Positions 17,789-26,595 of a DNA stretch of 64,000 nucleotides are shown here, one piece after another. Source of the stretch: Pseudomonadota bacterium. GTDB lineage: Bacteria; Pseudomonadota; Gammaproteobacteria; Steroidobacterales; Steroidobacteraceae. Numbering within the stretch: position 1 is the stretch's first letter; every line of letters begins with the position of its first letter. A program made the position numbers and the translations under genes. The notes under the pieces were generated by a model. That model ran no database searches, had not been told where the DNA came from, and saw only the letters and a list, made by a program, of their open reading frames with translations. The stretch covers positions 1 through 64,000 of the forward strand of contig JADIYJ010000013.1 in the NCBI GenBank assembly GCA_016705325.1, read 5' to 3'.

Positions 17789-18577
17789 GTGCTGCTTGAG
17801 AACAAGGTCATCGTCGTCTCTGGCATCGGTCCGGGCCTCGGCGTGAAGCTCGCGGTCGAGGCGGCGCGCGAAGGAGCGCGGGGAGTCGTCGCGCTGGCCC
17901 GCACGGTCGAAAGCCTCGAGGATGCCGAGCGTCGCGTACGTGAGCTGGGCACCGCCTGCAGGGTGTTGAAGATCCCTACCGACATCACCGACGCAGCGCA
18001 GTGCCGGCGCGCAGCGGAGCTGGCCGTGGCGGCATTCGGCCGCATTGACGGACTGGTAAACAGTGCTTTCTCTTACGGCAACGTCGAATCGGTCGAACAG
18101 GCGGATTTCGAGGTCTGGAAGCAGGTCTACGACACCAACGTGATCGGCTCGATGCAGATGACGCTCGCGGTAGTGCCGCAGATGAAGGCCCAAGGCGGGG
18201 GCGCCATCGTCATGATCAACACCCAGGCTACGGTCAAGCCCAGCAGGGGCCACGCGGCCTACGCCGCCTCCAAGGGCGGGTTGCTCGTTGCAGCGAAGTA
18301 CCTGGCCACCGAACTCGGCCCCTGCAACATCCGGGTCAATACCGCCCGCATGGGCTGGATGTGGGGAGTACCGGTCCAGCGCGCCATCCCGCTGATGGCT
18401 CAGGTACAGGGGAAGACCGAGCAACAGGTGCTCGAAGAATCAGCGTCGACCAAGGCGCTCCGACGCATCGTCTCCGACGATGAGTGCGCCCGTGCAGCCC
18501 TGTTCCTGCTCTCGGACTACGCGTCGGCCGTCACCGGCGCCATTCTGGACGCCAACGGCGGCGAGACGATGCCCTGA
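17789..18577 (+). CDS. Short-chain dehydrogenase/reductase
   Basis: A 262-aa Rossmann-fold SDR. The start LLENKVIVVSGIGPGLGVKL contains the nucleotide-binding glycines (variant GxGxGLG). TDITDAAQCRRAAELAV, GRIDGLVNSAF (NNAG variant), the catalytic Tyr-Lys in AAYAASKGGLL and a C-terminal AVTGAILDANGGE are present. The Ser usually before YxxxK sits in MINTQATVKPSRGH and appears replaced by Thr. GTG 17789 was chosen because it begins the fold directly; the frame is open to 17753. NAD(P) oxidoreductase, probably acting on the same substrate as its neighbours. Confidence 0.88.
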   Translation: MLLENKVIVVSGIGPGLGVKLAVEAAREGARGVVALARTVESLEDAERRVRELGTACRVLKIPTDITDAAQCRRAAELAVAAFGRIDGLVNSAFSYGNVESVEQADFEVWKQVYDTNVIGSMQMTLAVVPQMKAQGGGAIVMINTQATVKPSRGHAAYAASKGGLLVAAKYLATELGPCNIRVNTARMGWMWGVPVQRAIPLMAQVQGKTEQQVLEESASTKALRRIVSDDECARAALFLLSDYASAVTGAILDANGGETMP

Positions 18578-18743
18578 CGGGCCTCGCGCCGGAATCCGAT
18601 CGAAAATGACATGTCATGTCTGAAGCGGGAAATGGCCGCCATCCGGCATCACCCGGCCAGTCGAATGCCCTGGTGAGAAGACATGCCAGCAAGGTTCACC
18701 CCTTGAGGGAGCATCTCTTCATGCCGCGGACCCATGAGCTTCG

Positions 18744-19298
18744 TCAGTCCCGGGCTGCTTCCTCAGGGGAAGTCATTGCGCTCTCTGTCATCGACTCGAG
18801 CCTGAGATGAGAAATCCGCCATCCGTCCCGCGTCCTGACGGCCTTGATCGCATAAGCGCCCACGAAATTACCGGGCCAGCCATGCAGGACGAAGCGCAGG
18901 TCGGCGACATCGCCATGAACCTCGGCAATGGGGCTCGACAGAAAATGATGCGGGACCGCGTGGCCTGGCCTGCCTGGCGGGCGCAACTGGTTGTCATGCA
19001 ACCACGTATAGATCGCCTCGAGACCCCGGAGTTGCTCGTTGAGGAATATTGACTCCTTATCCGCTGAAACATACTCGGCAACCGCATCGCCCGAAAACAC
19101 TTGCGCCAGCATTGCGCGATCGACCCCTGAATCCAGAGCCCACGAATACCTGCTCATGAGCTCCAGTACATCGAGTCGGTCCGCCACGACAGACGCTGGG
19201 CACTGCGGCTGCGCCGGCTCGGCGCTCGTGCCGGGAGCCAGCGCCAGCACCGCACTGCCGATTGCCGGCAGCAACGACCATTTTGTGTCTAAACCCAT
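18744..19298 (-). CDS. SnoaL-like (NTF2-fold) protein, secreted
   Basis: A 184-aa protein from ATG 19298 with a signal peptide (LLPAIGSAVLALAPGTSAEP), then an NTF2/SnoaL-4 domain: LDVLELMSRYSWALDSG, VFSGDAVAEYVSADKE, HHFLSSPIAEVHGDVADLRF and VRTRDGWRISHLRLE. The family includes steroid-isomerase and dehydratase-like enzymes and many without function. It is the only minus-strand gene in this cluster. A leader on a SnoaL protein is notable and may place it in the periplasm with the receptor. Confidence 0.8.
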   Translation of the reverse strand: MGLDTKWSLLPAIGSAVLALAPGTSAEPAQPQCPASVVADRLDVLELMSRYSWALDSGVDRAMLAQVFSGDAVAEYVSADKESIFLNEQLRGLEAIYTWLHDNQLRPPGRPGHAVPHHFLSSPIAEVHGDVADLRFVLHGWPGNFVGAYAIKAVRTRDGWRISHLRLESMTESAMTSPEEAARD

Positions 19299-19507
19299 GA
19301 GACGGCTTTCCAGCGTGACCACGCTCCGGCTGCAATACTGTGCGGGCGTGATAGAGCTGCGCCCGCGGCAATCGACCTCCGTCGGAGCATACCTCTTTCA
19401 TGCGGTCGCGGAGGAGGGCCTGAACCGTGCGCGAAGGACGCAGTCGGCGGCCTCGCTGACGGTGGGGCGATCGGGGGGGCATCGAGTGATGCGTGGAGGG
19501 CCAGACA

Positions 19508-20617
19508 ATGGATGAACACGAGTCGCTGGAGCGGATCCTCGACGGCAGGACCTGGGACGACTTCTGCGACAGCCTGAAGGACGCGCGGACGGCTCTGTTT
19601 CGCGAGAGCTCACCTGCCAATGCCTTCGATCGGGCCGAAGGCTACCGTCATCTCTCGCGCCTGTTGCGCGTGGCGCTCGAGCGTTTCGTCGAGCACGCCG
19701 ATCCCGAGCATCCGCGCTTCTACCAGATGGCGCGAGCCGATGCGAAACTCGGTGCGGACAACCCCGACTGCTGCTACCGGAACTGCGCGCTCGACGGGCG
19801 GCGCGAGTACCGCATTCGCGGCCGGCGCGGGACCTCGACCTATCTCGGCATCGGCACCTACTACGGTCACTACGGTGAGCGCGGACCTTCCGGCTGCAGC
19901 GGCTACATGGATTCGGCAGATCTCGCGCTTGATTCCGATGGCCGCTTCGAAATCGTACTCTCGGAGCAGCCGCATCCGGGAAACTGGATCCCCATGGAGC
20001 CGCAGACCTCGAGCCTGATCGTGCGCGAGTTCTTCCTCGACCGAGCGATCGAAGTTCCGGCGGAACTCGACGTCGAATGTCTCGGGGTCACCGGACCGCC
20101 CGCGCCGCTTGACCCCGCCAGCCTCGACCGCGCCCTTGCCACGACCGCGGCATTCGTGAAGGGTTCAGTTGACCTCTTCACCGGCTGGGCTGAAGGCTTC
20201 TCGAAACGCCCGAACGAGCTGCACGCCCCGCCGGACTCGCTCCGGGCGCCCGCGCACAAGGCGGCGAACCAGGTCTTCTACCACGGCTACTGGACGCTCG
20301 CGCCGGACGAAGCGCTCCTGATCACGGCGAAACCCCCGGTCTGCCGCTACTGGAACTTCCAGCTCAACAACTACTGGCTCGAGTCCCTCGACTACCGCTA
20401 CCACCCGATCACCGTGAACAAGCGCAGCGCCCGCCTCGAGCCCGACGGCTCCTTTCGCATCGTCGTCTCGACCCGAGATCCCGGCTTCGGCAACTGGATG
20501 GACACCGCCGGCCACGCACACGGCACCATGGGGCTGCGCTGGAACATGGCGATCGACCCGCCGCAGCCCGTCTGTCGGGTCATGAGCTTCGATGACCTCG
20601 TGGCGGGCCGGCCATGA
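19508..20617 (+). CDS. DUF1214 domain protein
   Basis: A 369-aa protein. The C-terminal DUF1214 fold is seen as YWTLAPDEALLITAKPPVCR, YWNFQLNNYWLESLDYR, VNKRSARLEPDGSFRIVVS and PGFGNWMDTAGHAHGTMGLR. The N-terminal half is variable. ATG 19508 is preceded by GGAGGG at a good distance. The function of DUF1214 is unproven; family members are common near steroid and xenobiotic catabolic genes. The stop overlaps the sulfotransferase start region, so both are co-transcribed. Confidence 0.82.
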   Translation: MDEHESLERILDGRTWDDFCDSLKDARTALFRESSPANAFDRAEGYRHLSRLLRVALERFVEHADPEHPRFYQMARADAKLGADNPDCCYRNCALDGRREYRIRGRRGTSTYLGIGTYYGHYGERGPSGCSGYMDSADLALDSDGRFEIVLSEQPHPGNWIPMEPQTSSLIVREFFLDRAIEVPAELDVECLGVTGPPAPLDPASLDRALATTAAFVKGSVDLFTGWAEGFSKRPNELHAPPDSLRAPAHKAANQVFYHGYWTLAPDEALLITAKPPVCRYWNFQLNNYWLESLDYRYHPITVNKRSARLEPDGSFRIVVSTRDPGFGNWMDTAGHAHGTMGLRWNMAIDPPQPVCRVMSFDDLVAGRP

Positions 20618-21851
20618 CTGTGCACCCTTCAAGCGGCCGGTCAGAGTCGGTGACGCACCTGCCCGACACTCGGCTCGACGGGCATCGCTGCTCGCCGAGG
20701 CGCGCGAGCGCGCGGGCCTTTCAGACTTTGGCGACGGGTCGTTCCGTGCCCCCCTCGCGAAGCTCCTCGAGGCGATCGAGGGCGAGGCACGCCTCACGGC
20801 CGTCGGTCGCGCAGTCCAGCGGACCCGAATCGTCGGGCTGCTTTCGGCGCGGCTGCAGATGCAGGCGTGGCTCGCCCGGCATCCCGAGATCGAGGACGAG
20901 CAGGTCGACGTGCGCTTCGTCGTCGTGGGCTTCCCGCGGACCGGGACGACGCTGCTCCAGCGCATCCTCGCGCAGGATTCGCGCTCATCGTGGCTCGCCT
21001 GGTGGGAGTGCCGCCATCCGGTGCCTCTTCCGGGCTGGCAGGTGGAGGAGAGCCGGCGGCAACGCGATCCTCGCGTCGCCAAGGCCGAGGCCGAGGTGGC
21101 GGCGATGATTGCCGGTAACCCTGCGCTGGCAGCGGTCCATCCTCTGGATGCGCTCGCCCCCGACGAGGACGTGATGCTGCTCGAGCACGCGTTTCAGTCC
21201 TCGCCGCCTGCGGGCTCGATGAATGTCCCCAGCTATCTACGCTGGCACCTTGCCCAGGACGGTCGCACCGCCTACGCCGATCACGCGCGCTTCCTGCGTT
21301 TCCTTCAGTGGCAGAAACGCATGCGCGGCGAGCCGGTGGGCCCGTTCGTGCTCAAGGCGCCGCACCACATGGTCCACCTCGACCGGCTTCTGGAGCGCTA
21401 CCCTGGCGCAACGATCGTGTACACGCACCGCGATCCGCTCGACACGCTCCCCTCGCTTGCGAGTATGGCCTTGCAACTGCGTCGCCTCACGTGCGACACG
21501 GTCCATCCCGCCGAGTGTGCCGACTACGCGCTCACGACAGCGCGCTGCCGCCTCGCGCGGACCGAGGGCGTACGGCGCGCAACTGGCGGGAGACGCTTCG
21601 TCGACGTCTGGTTCAGTGACATGGCGAACGATGCGCTCGCGGTCGTCGAGCGGATCTACGGCGCGATCGGCCTCGATCTGCCGGCGGGCGTCCGCGCCGG
21701 AATGGCGCGCTATATAGCGGAGAATGGCCGCGAAAGACGACCACCCCACGGCTACACTCTCGAACAGTTCGGCCTCGATGCCGATGCGATATGCAGTGAG
21801 TTCGCATCCTATCGGGAAACACATGTAGTCCCTCACCAGCGCGGCGGCTGA
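20592..21851 (+). CDS. Sulfotransferase-family protein
   Basis: About 400 aa with the PAPS 5'-phosphosulfate loop (VVGFPRTGTTLLQRILAQD), a 3'-phosphate-binding region (IVYTHRDPLDTLPSLASM), and PFVLKAPHHMVHLDRLLERY. This is the Sulfotransfer_3 type seen in bacterial sterol/lipid-like sulfation clusters. The exact start is unclear. The in-frame start at 20592 lies inside the preceding gene. The ATG at 20614, which overlaps its stop, is in another frame that would need a one-base shift near 20680. A sulfotransferase beside a DUF1214 and a receptor suggests sulfation of the imported or made compound. Confidence 0.82.
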   Translation: MTSWRAGHDCAPFKRPVRVGDAPARHSARRASLLAEARERAGLSDFGDGSFRAPLAKLLEAIEGEARLTAVGRAVQRTRIVGLLSARLQMQAWLARHPEIEDEQVDVRFVVVGFPRTGTTLLQRILAQDSRSSWLAWWECRHPVPLPGWQVEESRRQRDPRVAKAEAEVAAMIAGNPALAAVHPLDALAPDEDVMLLEHAFQSSPPAGSMNVPSYLRWHLAQDGRTAYADHARFLRFLQWQKRMRGEPVGPFVLKAPHHMVHLDRLLERYPGATIVYTHRDPLDTLPSLASMALQLRRLTCDTVHPAECADYALTTARCRLARTEGVRRATGGRRFVDVWFSDMANDALAVVERIYGAIGLDLPAGVRAGMARYIAENGRERRPPHGYTLEQFGLDADAICSEFASYRETHVVPHQRGG

Positions 21852-21976
21852 GCGGTCCCGCGGCGATGCTGCACGTCGCGTTGCAGGCGTTCCATCGCGC
21901 ACCGCCGCCGTTCCCGCTGCTGCACGCCGACTGTACCGGCTCAAGATCGGCAACAAGTGCGGATTCCGGGCCAATG

Positions 21977-22090
21977 TGACCGCTGATTCCGCTTGAACGT
22001 GACCGGTCGTTCCGACCGAACCTGACCGCTCATTCTGACTGAAGGTGACCGATTGTCGGCGCTGGCCGGAATCGTCGGTCAGGTTCGAGC
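21977..22090. repeat. Four 23-bp-spaced TGACC repeats plus one inverted copy (IS21-type end)
   Basis: TGACC begins at 21977, 22000, 22023 and 22046, exactly 23 bases apart, each within a similar unit (for example TGACCGCTGATTCCG and TGACCGCTCATTCTG). An inverted copy (GGTCA at 22077-22081, unit about 22066-22090) faces them. IS21-family elements carry such multiple terminal transposase-binding repeats. An istA-like start follows at 22163. Confidence 0.8.
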
Positions 22091-22162
22091 GGAGTGATCA
22101 CAGGTCTGTGCTGGAACTTGCATTTTGCTGGCTAAGCTGCCCGATTTTCGCCGAGGGAGCCG

Positions 22163-22237
22163 ATGCCAGCCAAACGGAGTGCCACGCGCAAGATCAAAGA
22201 AGTTCTGCGTCGCAAGTATGAGGGTAAGCGTCATCCG
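22163..22237 (+). mobile_element. istA: IS21-family istA, first codons, cut by an IS4 element
   Basis: From ATG 22163 the frame reads MPAKRSATRKIKEVLRRKYE then GKRHPEL, like the helix-turn-helix start of IstA transposases (MxAKRxxMRKIKEVLRLxxE). Similarity ends at the IS4 inverted repeat. No istA sequence resumes after the IS4 element at 23825, so the remainder was deleted. Confidence 0.6.
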
Positions 22238-23824
22238 GAGCTTTCAATTACCCACATCTTTTCGATGCATATCGGTGAGCTGCAGATATTTCCTGCAAGC
22301 GTTCCTCGAAGTTGAGATGAGGGCGTTCCGTGTGCATCTGAGGCACGGTGGCGCATGCCGAACGAGACTGTTCGCGGGCATCGACGGCGTCGCGTCGTTG
22401 ACGAGAACGCGTCGGTTGATTGGGTCGATCGCGAGGTCGACGGATGCGAGTCCAGGGACGACCGTCTCGGCAAGCGCTTCCGATCGCTGCTTGAACACCT
22501 GTCGTCGCAGCCGGGCGGCAGCATTCCGCTGGTGTGTCAGGATTGGGCGAACACCAAGGCAGCGTACCGGTTTCTCGACAACGACCGGATCATCGAGGCA
22601 GAGATTCTCGCTGGCCATTTTCAGGCGGCGCGCGATCGTGCATCGGGTAGCAGCGGGCCGCTCCTCGTGATGCACGACACGACGGAGTTTTCCTACAGGC
22701 GCGAAGACATCACGGCAGTGGGCAAGACGCGCATCGGGGTCGCCGGCGCCGATGCGCAGGGCCGGCCACGGCAATACACCGCCTGCGGCATTCTGATGCA
22801 CTCGAGCCGCGCCGTGACGACCGAGGGGTTGCCGCTCGGGCTCACCGCGATCAAGTTCTGGTCGCGCGAGAAGTTCAAGGGCGCAAATGCGCTGAAGAAG
22901 ATCAACCCGGCTCGCGTGCCGATCGAAGAGAAGGAGAGCATTCGTTGGCTCGACAACCTGCGGCAATCGACCGCTCTGCTTGATGATCCGGCGCGCTGCG
23001 TGCACATCGGCGATCGGGAAAGCGACATCCACGGGCTGTTCTGCCTGGCTCAGGAGATCGGCACGCATTTCGTGCTGCGCACCTGCGCAGTTCGCCTGGC
23101 GGGTGATGGCGATCACACGATCGCCGACGAGATGGCCGACGAACGTTGTCAAGGGCTGTATCGCGTCGAGGTTCACGATCGACGGGGCAATGCCTCAACC
23201 GCCGTCGTGGAACTGCGCCACCGCCGTATTCGGATTCGACCGCCGATCGGCAAGCAGAACCGCCACCCCGACCTGCAACTGACGGAACTGCACGCAACTG
23301 AACGTGGCCGACCGCAGGATCGAGACCCGATCGACTGGAAGCCTCTCACCGATCTGCCGATCACCTCGCGGGTGGAGGCCATTGAGAAGCTCCAGTGGTA
23401 TGCGATGCGCTGGAAGATCGAGACGTTTCACAAGATCCTCAAGTCCGGATGTCGCGCCGAGCAGTCGAAGCTGCGCACTGCCGGGCGGCTCGTGAACCTG
23501 CTGGCCATCTTCTGCATCCTCGGCTGGCGCATCTTCTGGCTCTCAATGCTGCATCGCTCGACGCTCAAAGCCAAACCGACGCTGGCGTTCACACCGCTCG
23601 AGGTCTTGCTGCTACAACGCCTCGACGCACGACGATCCGGCCCATCGCGGGCTTCTCCGCCCCTGCAGTCGTCGCTGCTGCAGCTCGCCTGTCTTGGCGG
23701 CTACCTGAATCGCGCAACCGACGGTCCGCCCGGTAACACCGTACTCTGGCGCGGCATGACGCGCCTCGCCGACATCGCAATCGGCTTCGATCTGGCAACA
23801 GAAGATGTGGGTAATTGAAAGCTC
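22238..23824 (+). mobile_element. IS4-family insertion sequence, complete with perfect 23-bp inverted repeats
   Basis: The left end (22238-22260, GAGCTTTCAATTACCCACAT then CTT) is matched exactly by the reverse complement of 23802-23824. One transposase gene fills the interior. Length is 1587 bases. The flanking bases (CATCCG to the left, TGCGCG to the right) show no obvious target duplication, so one side was probably rearranged after insertion. Confidence 0.92.
22355..23818 (+). CDS. IS4-family (Tn5-like) transposase
   Basis: A 487-aa DDE transposase. It has the dimer region IPLVCQDWANTKAAYRFLDN, the first Asp in LLVMHDTTEFSYR, the second in VHIGDRESDIHGLF, and the Glu in YAMRWKIETFHKILKSGC, which is the Y-x2-R-x3-E-x6-K signature of IS4. 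The full length and intact frame suggest it is functional, unlike the other transposase fragments in the window. The gene ends inside the right inverted repeat. Confidence 0.92.
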   Translation: MPNETVRGHRRRRVVDENASVDWVDREVDGCESRDDRLGKRFRSLLEHLSSQPGGSIPLVCQDWANTKAAYRFLDNDRIIEAEILAGHFQAARDRASGSSGPLLVMHDTTEFSYRREDITAVGKTRIGVAGADAQGRPRQYTACGILMHSSRAVTTEGLPLGLTAIKFWSREKFKGANALKKINPARVPIEEKESIRWLDNLRQSTALLDDPARCVHIGDRESDIHGLFCLAQEIGTHFVLRTCAVRLAGDGDHTIADEMADERCQGLYRVEVHDRRGNASTAVVELRHRRIRIRPPIGKQNRHPDLQLTELHATERGRPQDRDPIDWKPLTDLPITSRVEAIEKLQWYAMRWKIETFHKILKSGCRAEQSKLRTAGRLVNLLAIFCILGWRIFWLSMLHRSTLKAKPTLAFTPLEVLLLQRLDARRSGPSRASPPLQSSLLQLACLGGYLNRATDGPPGNTVLWRGMTRLADIAIGFDLATEDVGN

Positions 23825-23845
23825 TGCGCGACGCTCACGGAGCGC

Positions 23846-24375
23846 ATGCCTGAGTCAAAGGATCAGCTTGGCCTGGTACTGCGAGCGGCACAGTTCGCGG
23901 CTCACAAGCACAGGGGCCAGCGGCGGAAAGATGTGAAGGGGACTCCCTGCATCAACCACCCGATCAACCTGGCCGAGGTGCTGCACACGGACGGGGCGTG
24001 AACGATCCGGTTGTCATCGCCGCCGCGCTGCTGCACGACACGTTCGAGGACACCCGGACGGCCTACGACGAAGTGCGGAGCATGTTCGGCACACAGGTGG
24101 CGGACGTCGTGATCGAAGTGACCGACGTGAAGTTTCTGGCCACGGATTCACGCAAGCGTGTGCAGGTCGCCAGGGCAGGGCGTGCCAGCGAGCGGGCGCG
24201 GCTGGTGAGGCTCGCAGACAAGATCTGCAATCTGTGCGACATCCTCGCGAGTCCACCGGCCGGACGGTCCTCGGCCAGGCAGCAGAAATACTTTGACTGG
24301 GCGAAGGAAGTGGTCGACCAGGCGCGCGGGGTCAACTCGAACCTCGAGCGCAAAATGCAGCTTCTGGGCCCGCGC
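23846..24375 (+). pseudogene. HD-domain (p)ppGpp hydrolase-like (MESH1 type), frameshifted
   Basis: From ATG 23846 the frame reads LVLRAAQFAAHKHRGQRRKD and INHPINLAEVLHTDGA, then stops at 23999-24001. The next frame continues NDPVVIAAALLHDTFEDTRT with the HD and ED metal residues, then LVRLADKICNLCDIL. Adding one G to the GGGG before GTGA restores HTDGGVNDP. So a one-base loss splits a small ppGpp-hydrolase/HD gene. The second frame has no stop of its own and runs into the SYLF gene, so either the C-terminal stop is lost too or the end lies in the linker. Confidence 0.7.
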
Positions 24376-24441
24376 GGTAGAATAGGCGTAGACAGGACAT
24401 TTCGATCGCGATACGTGGTTTCAGTTTACGGAGGTAATGCC

Positions 24442-25029
24442 ATGAAGCGTCTACTTGCAGTGTTGATGAGTGTCGCCGTGAGTGGCTTGATGCTTGGTTC
24501 TCCCGCACGCGCGGCTGACGAAACGGCTGATTGTGCGGCAACGATCAAGTTGTTCCAGGGCGCCGGCGAAAGCGCCAGCTTCTTCAAGAAAAGTTACGGC
24601 TATGCCGTGTTCCCGACGATCGGCAAGGCCGGTCTCGGCGTCGGCGGAGCCCACGGCTCGGGCTGCGTCTTTGCGCAGGGCAAGCAGGTGGGTACTGCCA
24701 AGATGAATCAATTGAGTTTCGGCTGGCAGGCGGGCGCGCAGGGTTACAGCCTGCTGGTCTTTTTCGAGGATGAGCGGTCTTTCAAGGAGTTCACGTCGGG
24801 CAATTTCGAGTTCGGCGCGAAAGCCAGTGCCGTCGCCATCACTGCGGGAGCGTCCGCCGGCGCAAGCACGGGCGGTACGTCCTCAGGTGCGAGTGCCAGC
24901 AAGAAGGACGCGACGACACAGTCCCGCACCGGCTATGAGAAAGGCATGGCCTCCTTCTCGATCATCAAAGGCGGCCTGATGTACGAGGCTGCGCTGGGCG
25001 GCGCCAAGTTCAAGTTCAAGCCGCTCTGA
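24442..25029 (+). CDS. SYLF/Ysc84-domain lipid-binding protein
   Basis: A 195-aa secreted protein. ATG 24442 follows the ribosome site GGAGG at 24430-24434. It has a signal peptide (LLAVLMSVAVSGLMLGSPARA in part), then the SYLF domain: SASFFKKSYGYAVFPTIGKA, GLGVGGAHGSGCVFAQGK, LSFGWQAGAQGYSLLVFFED and a terminal SIIKGGLMYEAALGG. A Ser/Ala/Gly-rich insert (ASAGASTGGTSSGASA) precedes the last strand. The family binds lipids; the bacterial secreted versions are little studied. The frame is continuous with the upstream HD remnant, but the ribosome site supports separate translation. Confidence 0.85.
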   Translation: MKRLLAVLMSVAVSGLMLGSPARAADETADCAATIKLFQGAGESASFFKKSYGYAVFPTIGKAGLGVGGAHGSGCVFAQGKQVGTAKMNQLSFGWQAGAQGYSLLVFFEDERSFKEFTSGNFEFGAKASAVAITAGASAGASTGGTSSGASASKKDATTQSRTGYEKGMASFSIIKGGLMYEAALGGAKFKFKPL

Positions 25030-25218
25030 CGGGTTCGTATTGGAGCGCCGTCGCAGGTCCCCGGGACCTTAGGGCCGCAACGCAGCGGCGGCGCTCCGTC
25101 CGGTGGCATGGTTCGGCCACCGATCGTGAATTTCCGTCCAGGAGGGTCAGCGCTCCGCGCCACCGATGATTCGATGGATCGCCGCGTCCACCGGCTCAGT
25201 ACGCAACGCGCAGAACCG

Positions 25219-25653
25219 TCAGAGCTGTTCCCGGCTCAGGATCGTCATCATCTTGCTGTCCGGGCTGGCGTAGAGACCCCACTTGCTGTGCTCGATGTAG
25301 AGGTCGAGTATGGCCCCCTTCTTCAGGTCGCCGAACTTCGTGTCCTTGCCGTCCACCCGGGCCAGCGCATCTGCCGTCGGGACAAATTTCACCTTGGAGA
25401 TCGCCTTGCCGTCGCGATTGATCATGTGCACGGTGACGCCATCCTTGTCGACCGCCACTACGTCGGCTCGATAGTGGACGTAAATGCCGCCGTTCTTTTC
25501 CTTCACGTCCAGGCAGGCCGCCTGCGCATTCGGGAACTTGGCAAGGACGTCCGCGCTGAAGTTCACTTTGTCGCAGCCTTGGCGGTCGGCCGCCAATGCC
25601 AGCGCCGGCATCGCCAGCAGTGCGAAGCAAGCGACTCCCCAATGGCTCTTCAT
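25219..25653 (-). CDS. Hypothetical secreted protein
   Basis: A 144-aa protein with a clear signal peptide (HWGVACFALLAMPALALA, cut before ADRQG). The mature part has a cysteine pair (GCDKVNF, AACLDV) and a beta-rich region (IYVHYRADVVAVDKDGVTVH, LYIEHSKWGLYASPDSKMM). I do not recognise the family. It is alone between convergent and divergent neighbours. The upstream 270 bases (25654-25923) hold a GC-rich inverted repeat but no gene that I can support. Confidence 0.6.
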   Translation of the reverse strand: MKSHWGVACFALLAMPALALAADRQGCDKVNFSADVLAKFPNAQAACLDVKEKNGGIYVHYRADVVAVDKDGVTVHMINRDGKAISKVKFVPTADALARVDGKDTKFGDLKKGAILDLYIEHSKWGLYASPDSKMMTILSREQL

Positions 25654-25923
25654 TTGATTGCTCCTATGGTGTCAGGGCCGCGGCCACGTGCTGAAAGTCA
25701 CCCCGGGATTCCCCGGAGTCGCGCCACGATGCGGTCGCTGTGTTTCCGTTCAAAACACTTCGCGCAAGGAAATCTACACCCGCGATAGGACGGGAACATT
25801 TGATTAAGTGCCAAGGTCGCTAGTGATAAACCGAAGTCCCGGGTCAGGTCACCTGCTTATGGGCACGCGCCTGGCAAGCGCCATATCCTCATCCGTCGCT
25901 TCCTCAGTGGAGAATGGCCAACC

Positions 25924-26532
25924 ATGACACGCGTAACTGCGTTCCTGTCGAAGGCGCTGGTGCGAGGACTGCTCATCGTCGTACCGGTCTACTTCGCGGT
26001 CTTGCTGCTGCTCAAGGGAATGAAGTCGGTTGGCAATCTGGTGCGCCCATTCGCCCAGATTCTTCCGGACTGGCTTCCCGCCGAGCAGTTACTGTCGCTG
26101 CTCCTCGTGCTCGCGATCTGCATCGTCATTGGTGCTTCCGTCGGCACCGGCCTGGGGCAACGGCTCCGGGCCTGGCTCGAGTCGAGCGTCTTTGAGCGAA
26201 TTCCAGGGTATGCGCTCTTCCGCAGTCTCACGCAGCAAGTGGCGGGGCATAGCCGTGAAAGCACCTGGAAGGCTGCGCTGTTCCAGAGCGACGAGGGTCT
26301 TGCCCCGGCCTTCATCATCGAAGAACTCGCGGACGGGCGCTACACGGTCTTCGTGCCGTCGATCCCCACGCCATTTGCGGGTGCCGTCTACGTTCTCGAC
26401 CGGCAGCGGGTGCACCCGCTGGACGTGCCGTTTACCGATGCGGTCCGGGTCGTTTCACGCTGGGGCTCGGGTGCGAAAGACCTGGTTGCGGCCATGGAGA
26501 ATCGCGGCAAGCCTGTCGAGCGGGGAGGGTGA
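25924..26532 (+). CDS. DUF502-family membrane protein
   Basis: A 202-aa protein. It has two N-terminal helices (GLLIVVPVYFAVLLLLKGM, LLSLLLVLAICIVIGASVGT), followed by FERIPGYALFRSLTQQVAGH, FIIEELADGRYTVFVPSIPT and GAVYVLDRQRVHPLDVPF. This is the DUF502 order. The function is unknown; related plant proteins (COV1-like) act in development. GGAGAATGG precedes the start. It ends 51 bases before a convergent small gene. Confidence 0.85.
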   Translation: MTRVTAFLSKALVRGLLIVVPVYFAVLLLLKGMKSVGNLVRPFAQILPDWLPAEQLLSLLLVLAICIVIGASVGTGLGQRLRAWLESSVFERIPGYALFRSLTQQVAGHSRESTWKAALFQSDEGLAPAFIIEELADGRYTVFVPSIPTPFAGAVYVLDRQRVHPLDVPFTDAVRVVSRWGSGAKDLVAAMENRGKPVERGG

Positions 26533-26575
26533 AAGCCTCACGCCCCGGCAGGCTGCGCTGGTGAGCGCCCGCGAT

Positions 26576-26595
26576 CCCGGCGATTACTCGCCGGG
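26576..26595. terminator. Stem-loop between convergent genes
   Basis: Perfect 8-base arms CCCGGCGA and TCGCCGGG around TTAC. It lies after the DUF502 stop and includes the stop of the minus-strand gene at 26584. There is no T tract, so it would act weakly or only as an RNA-stabilising end. Confidence 0.45.
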
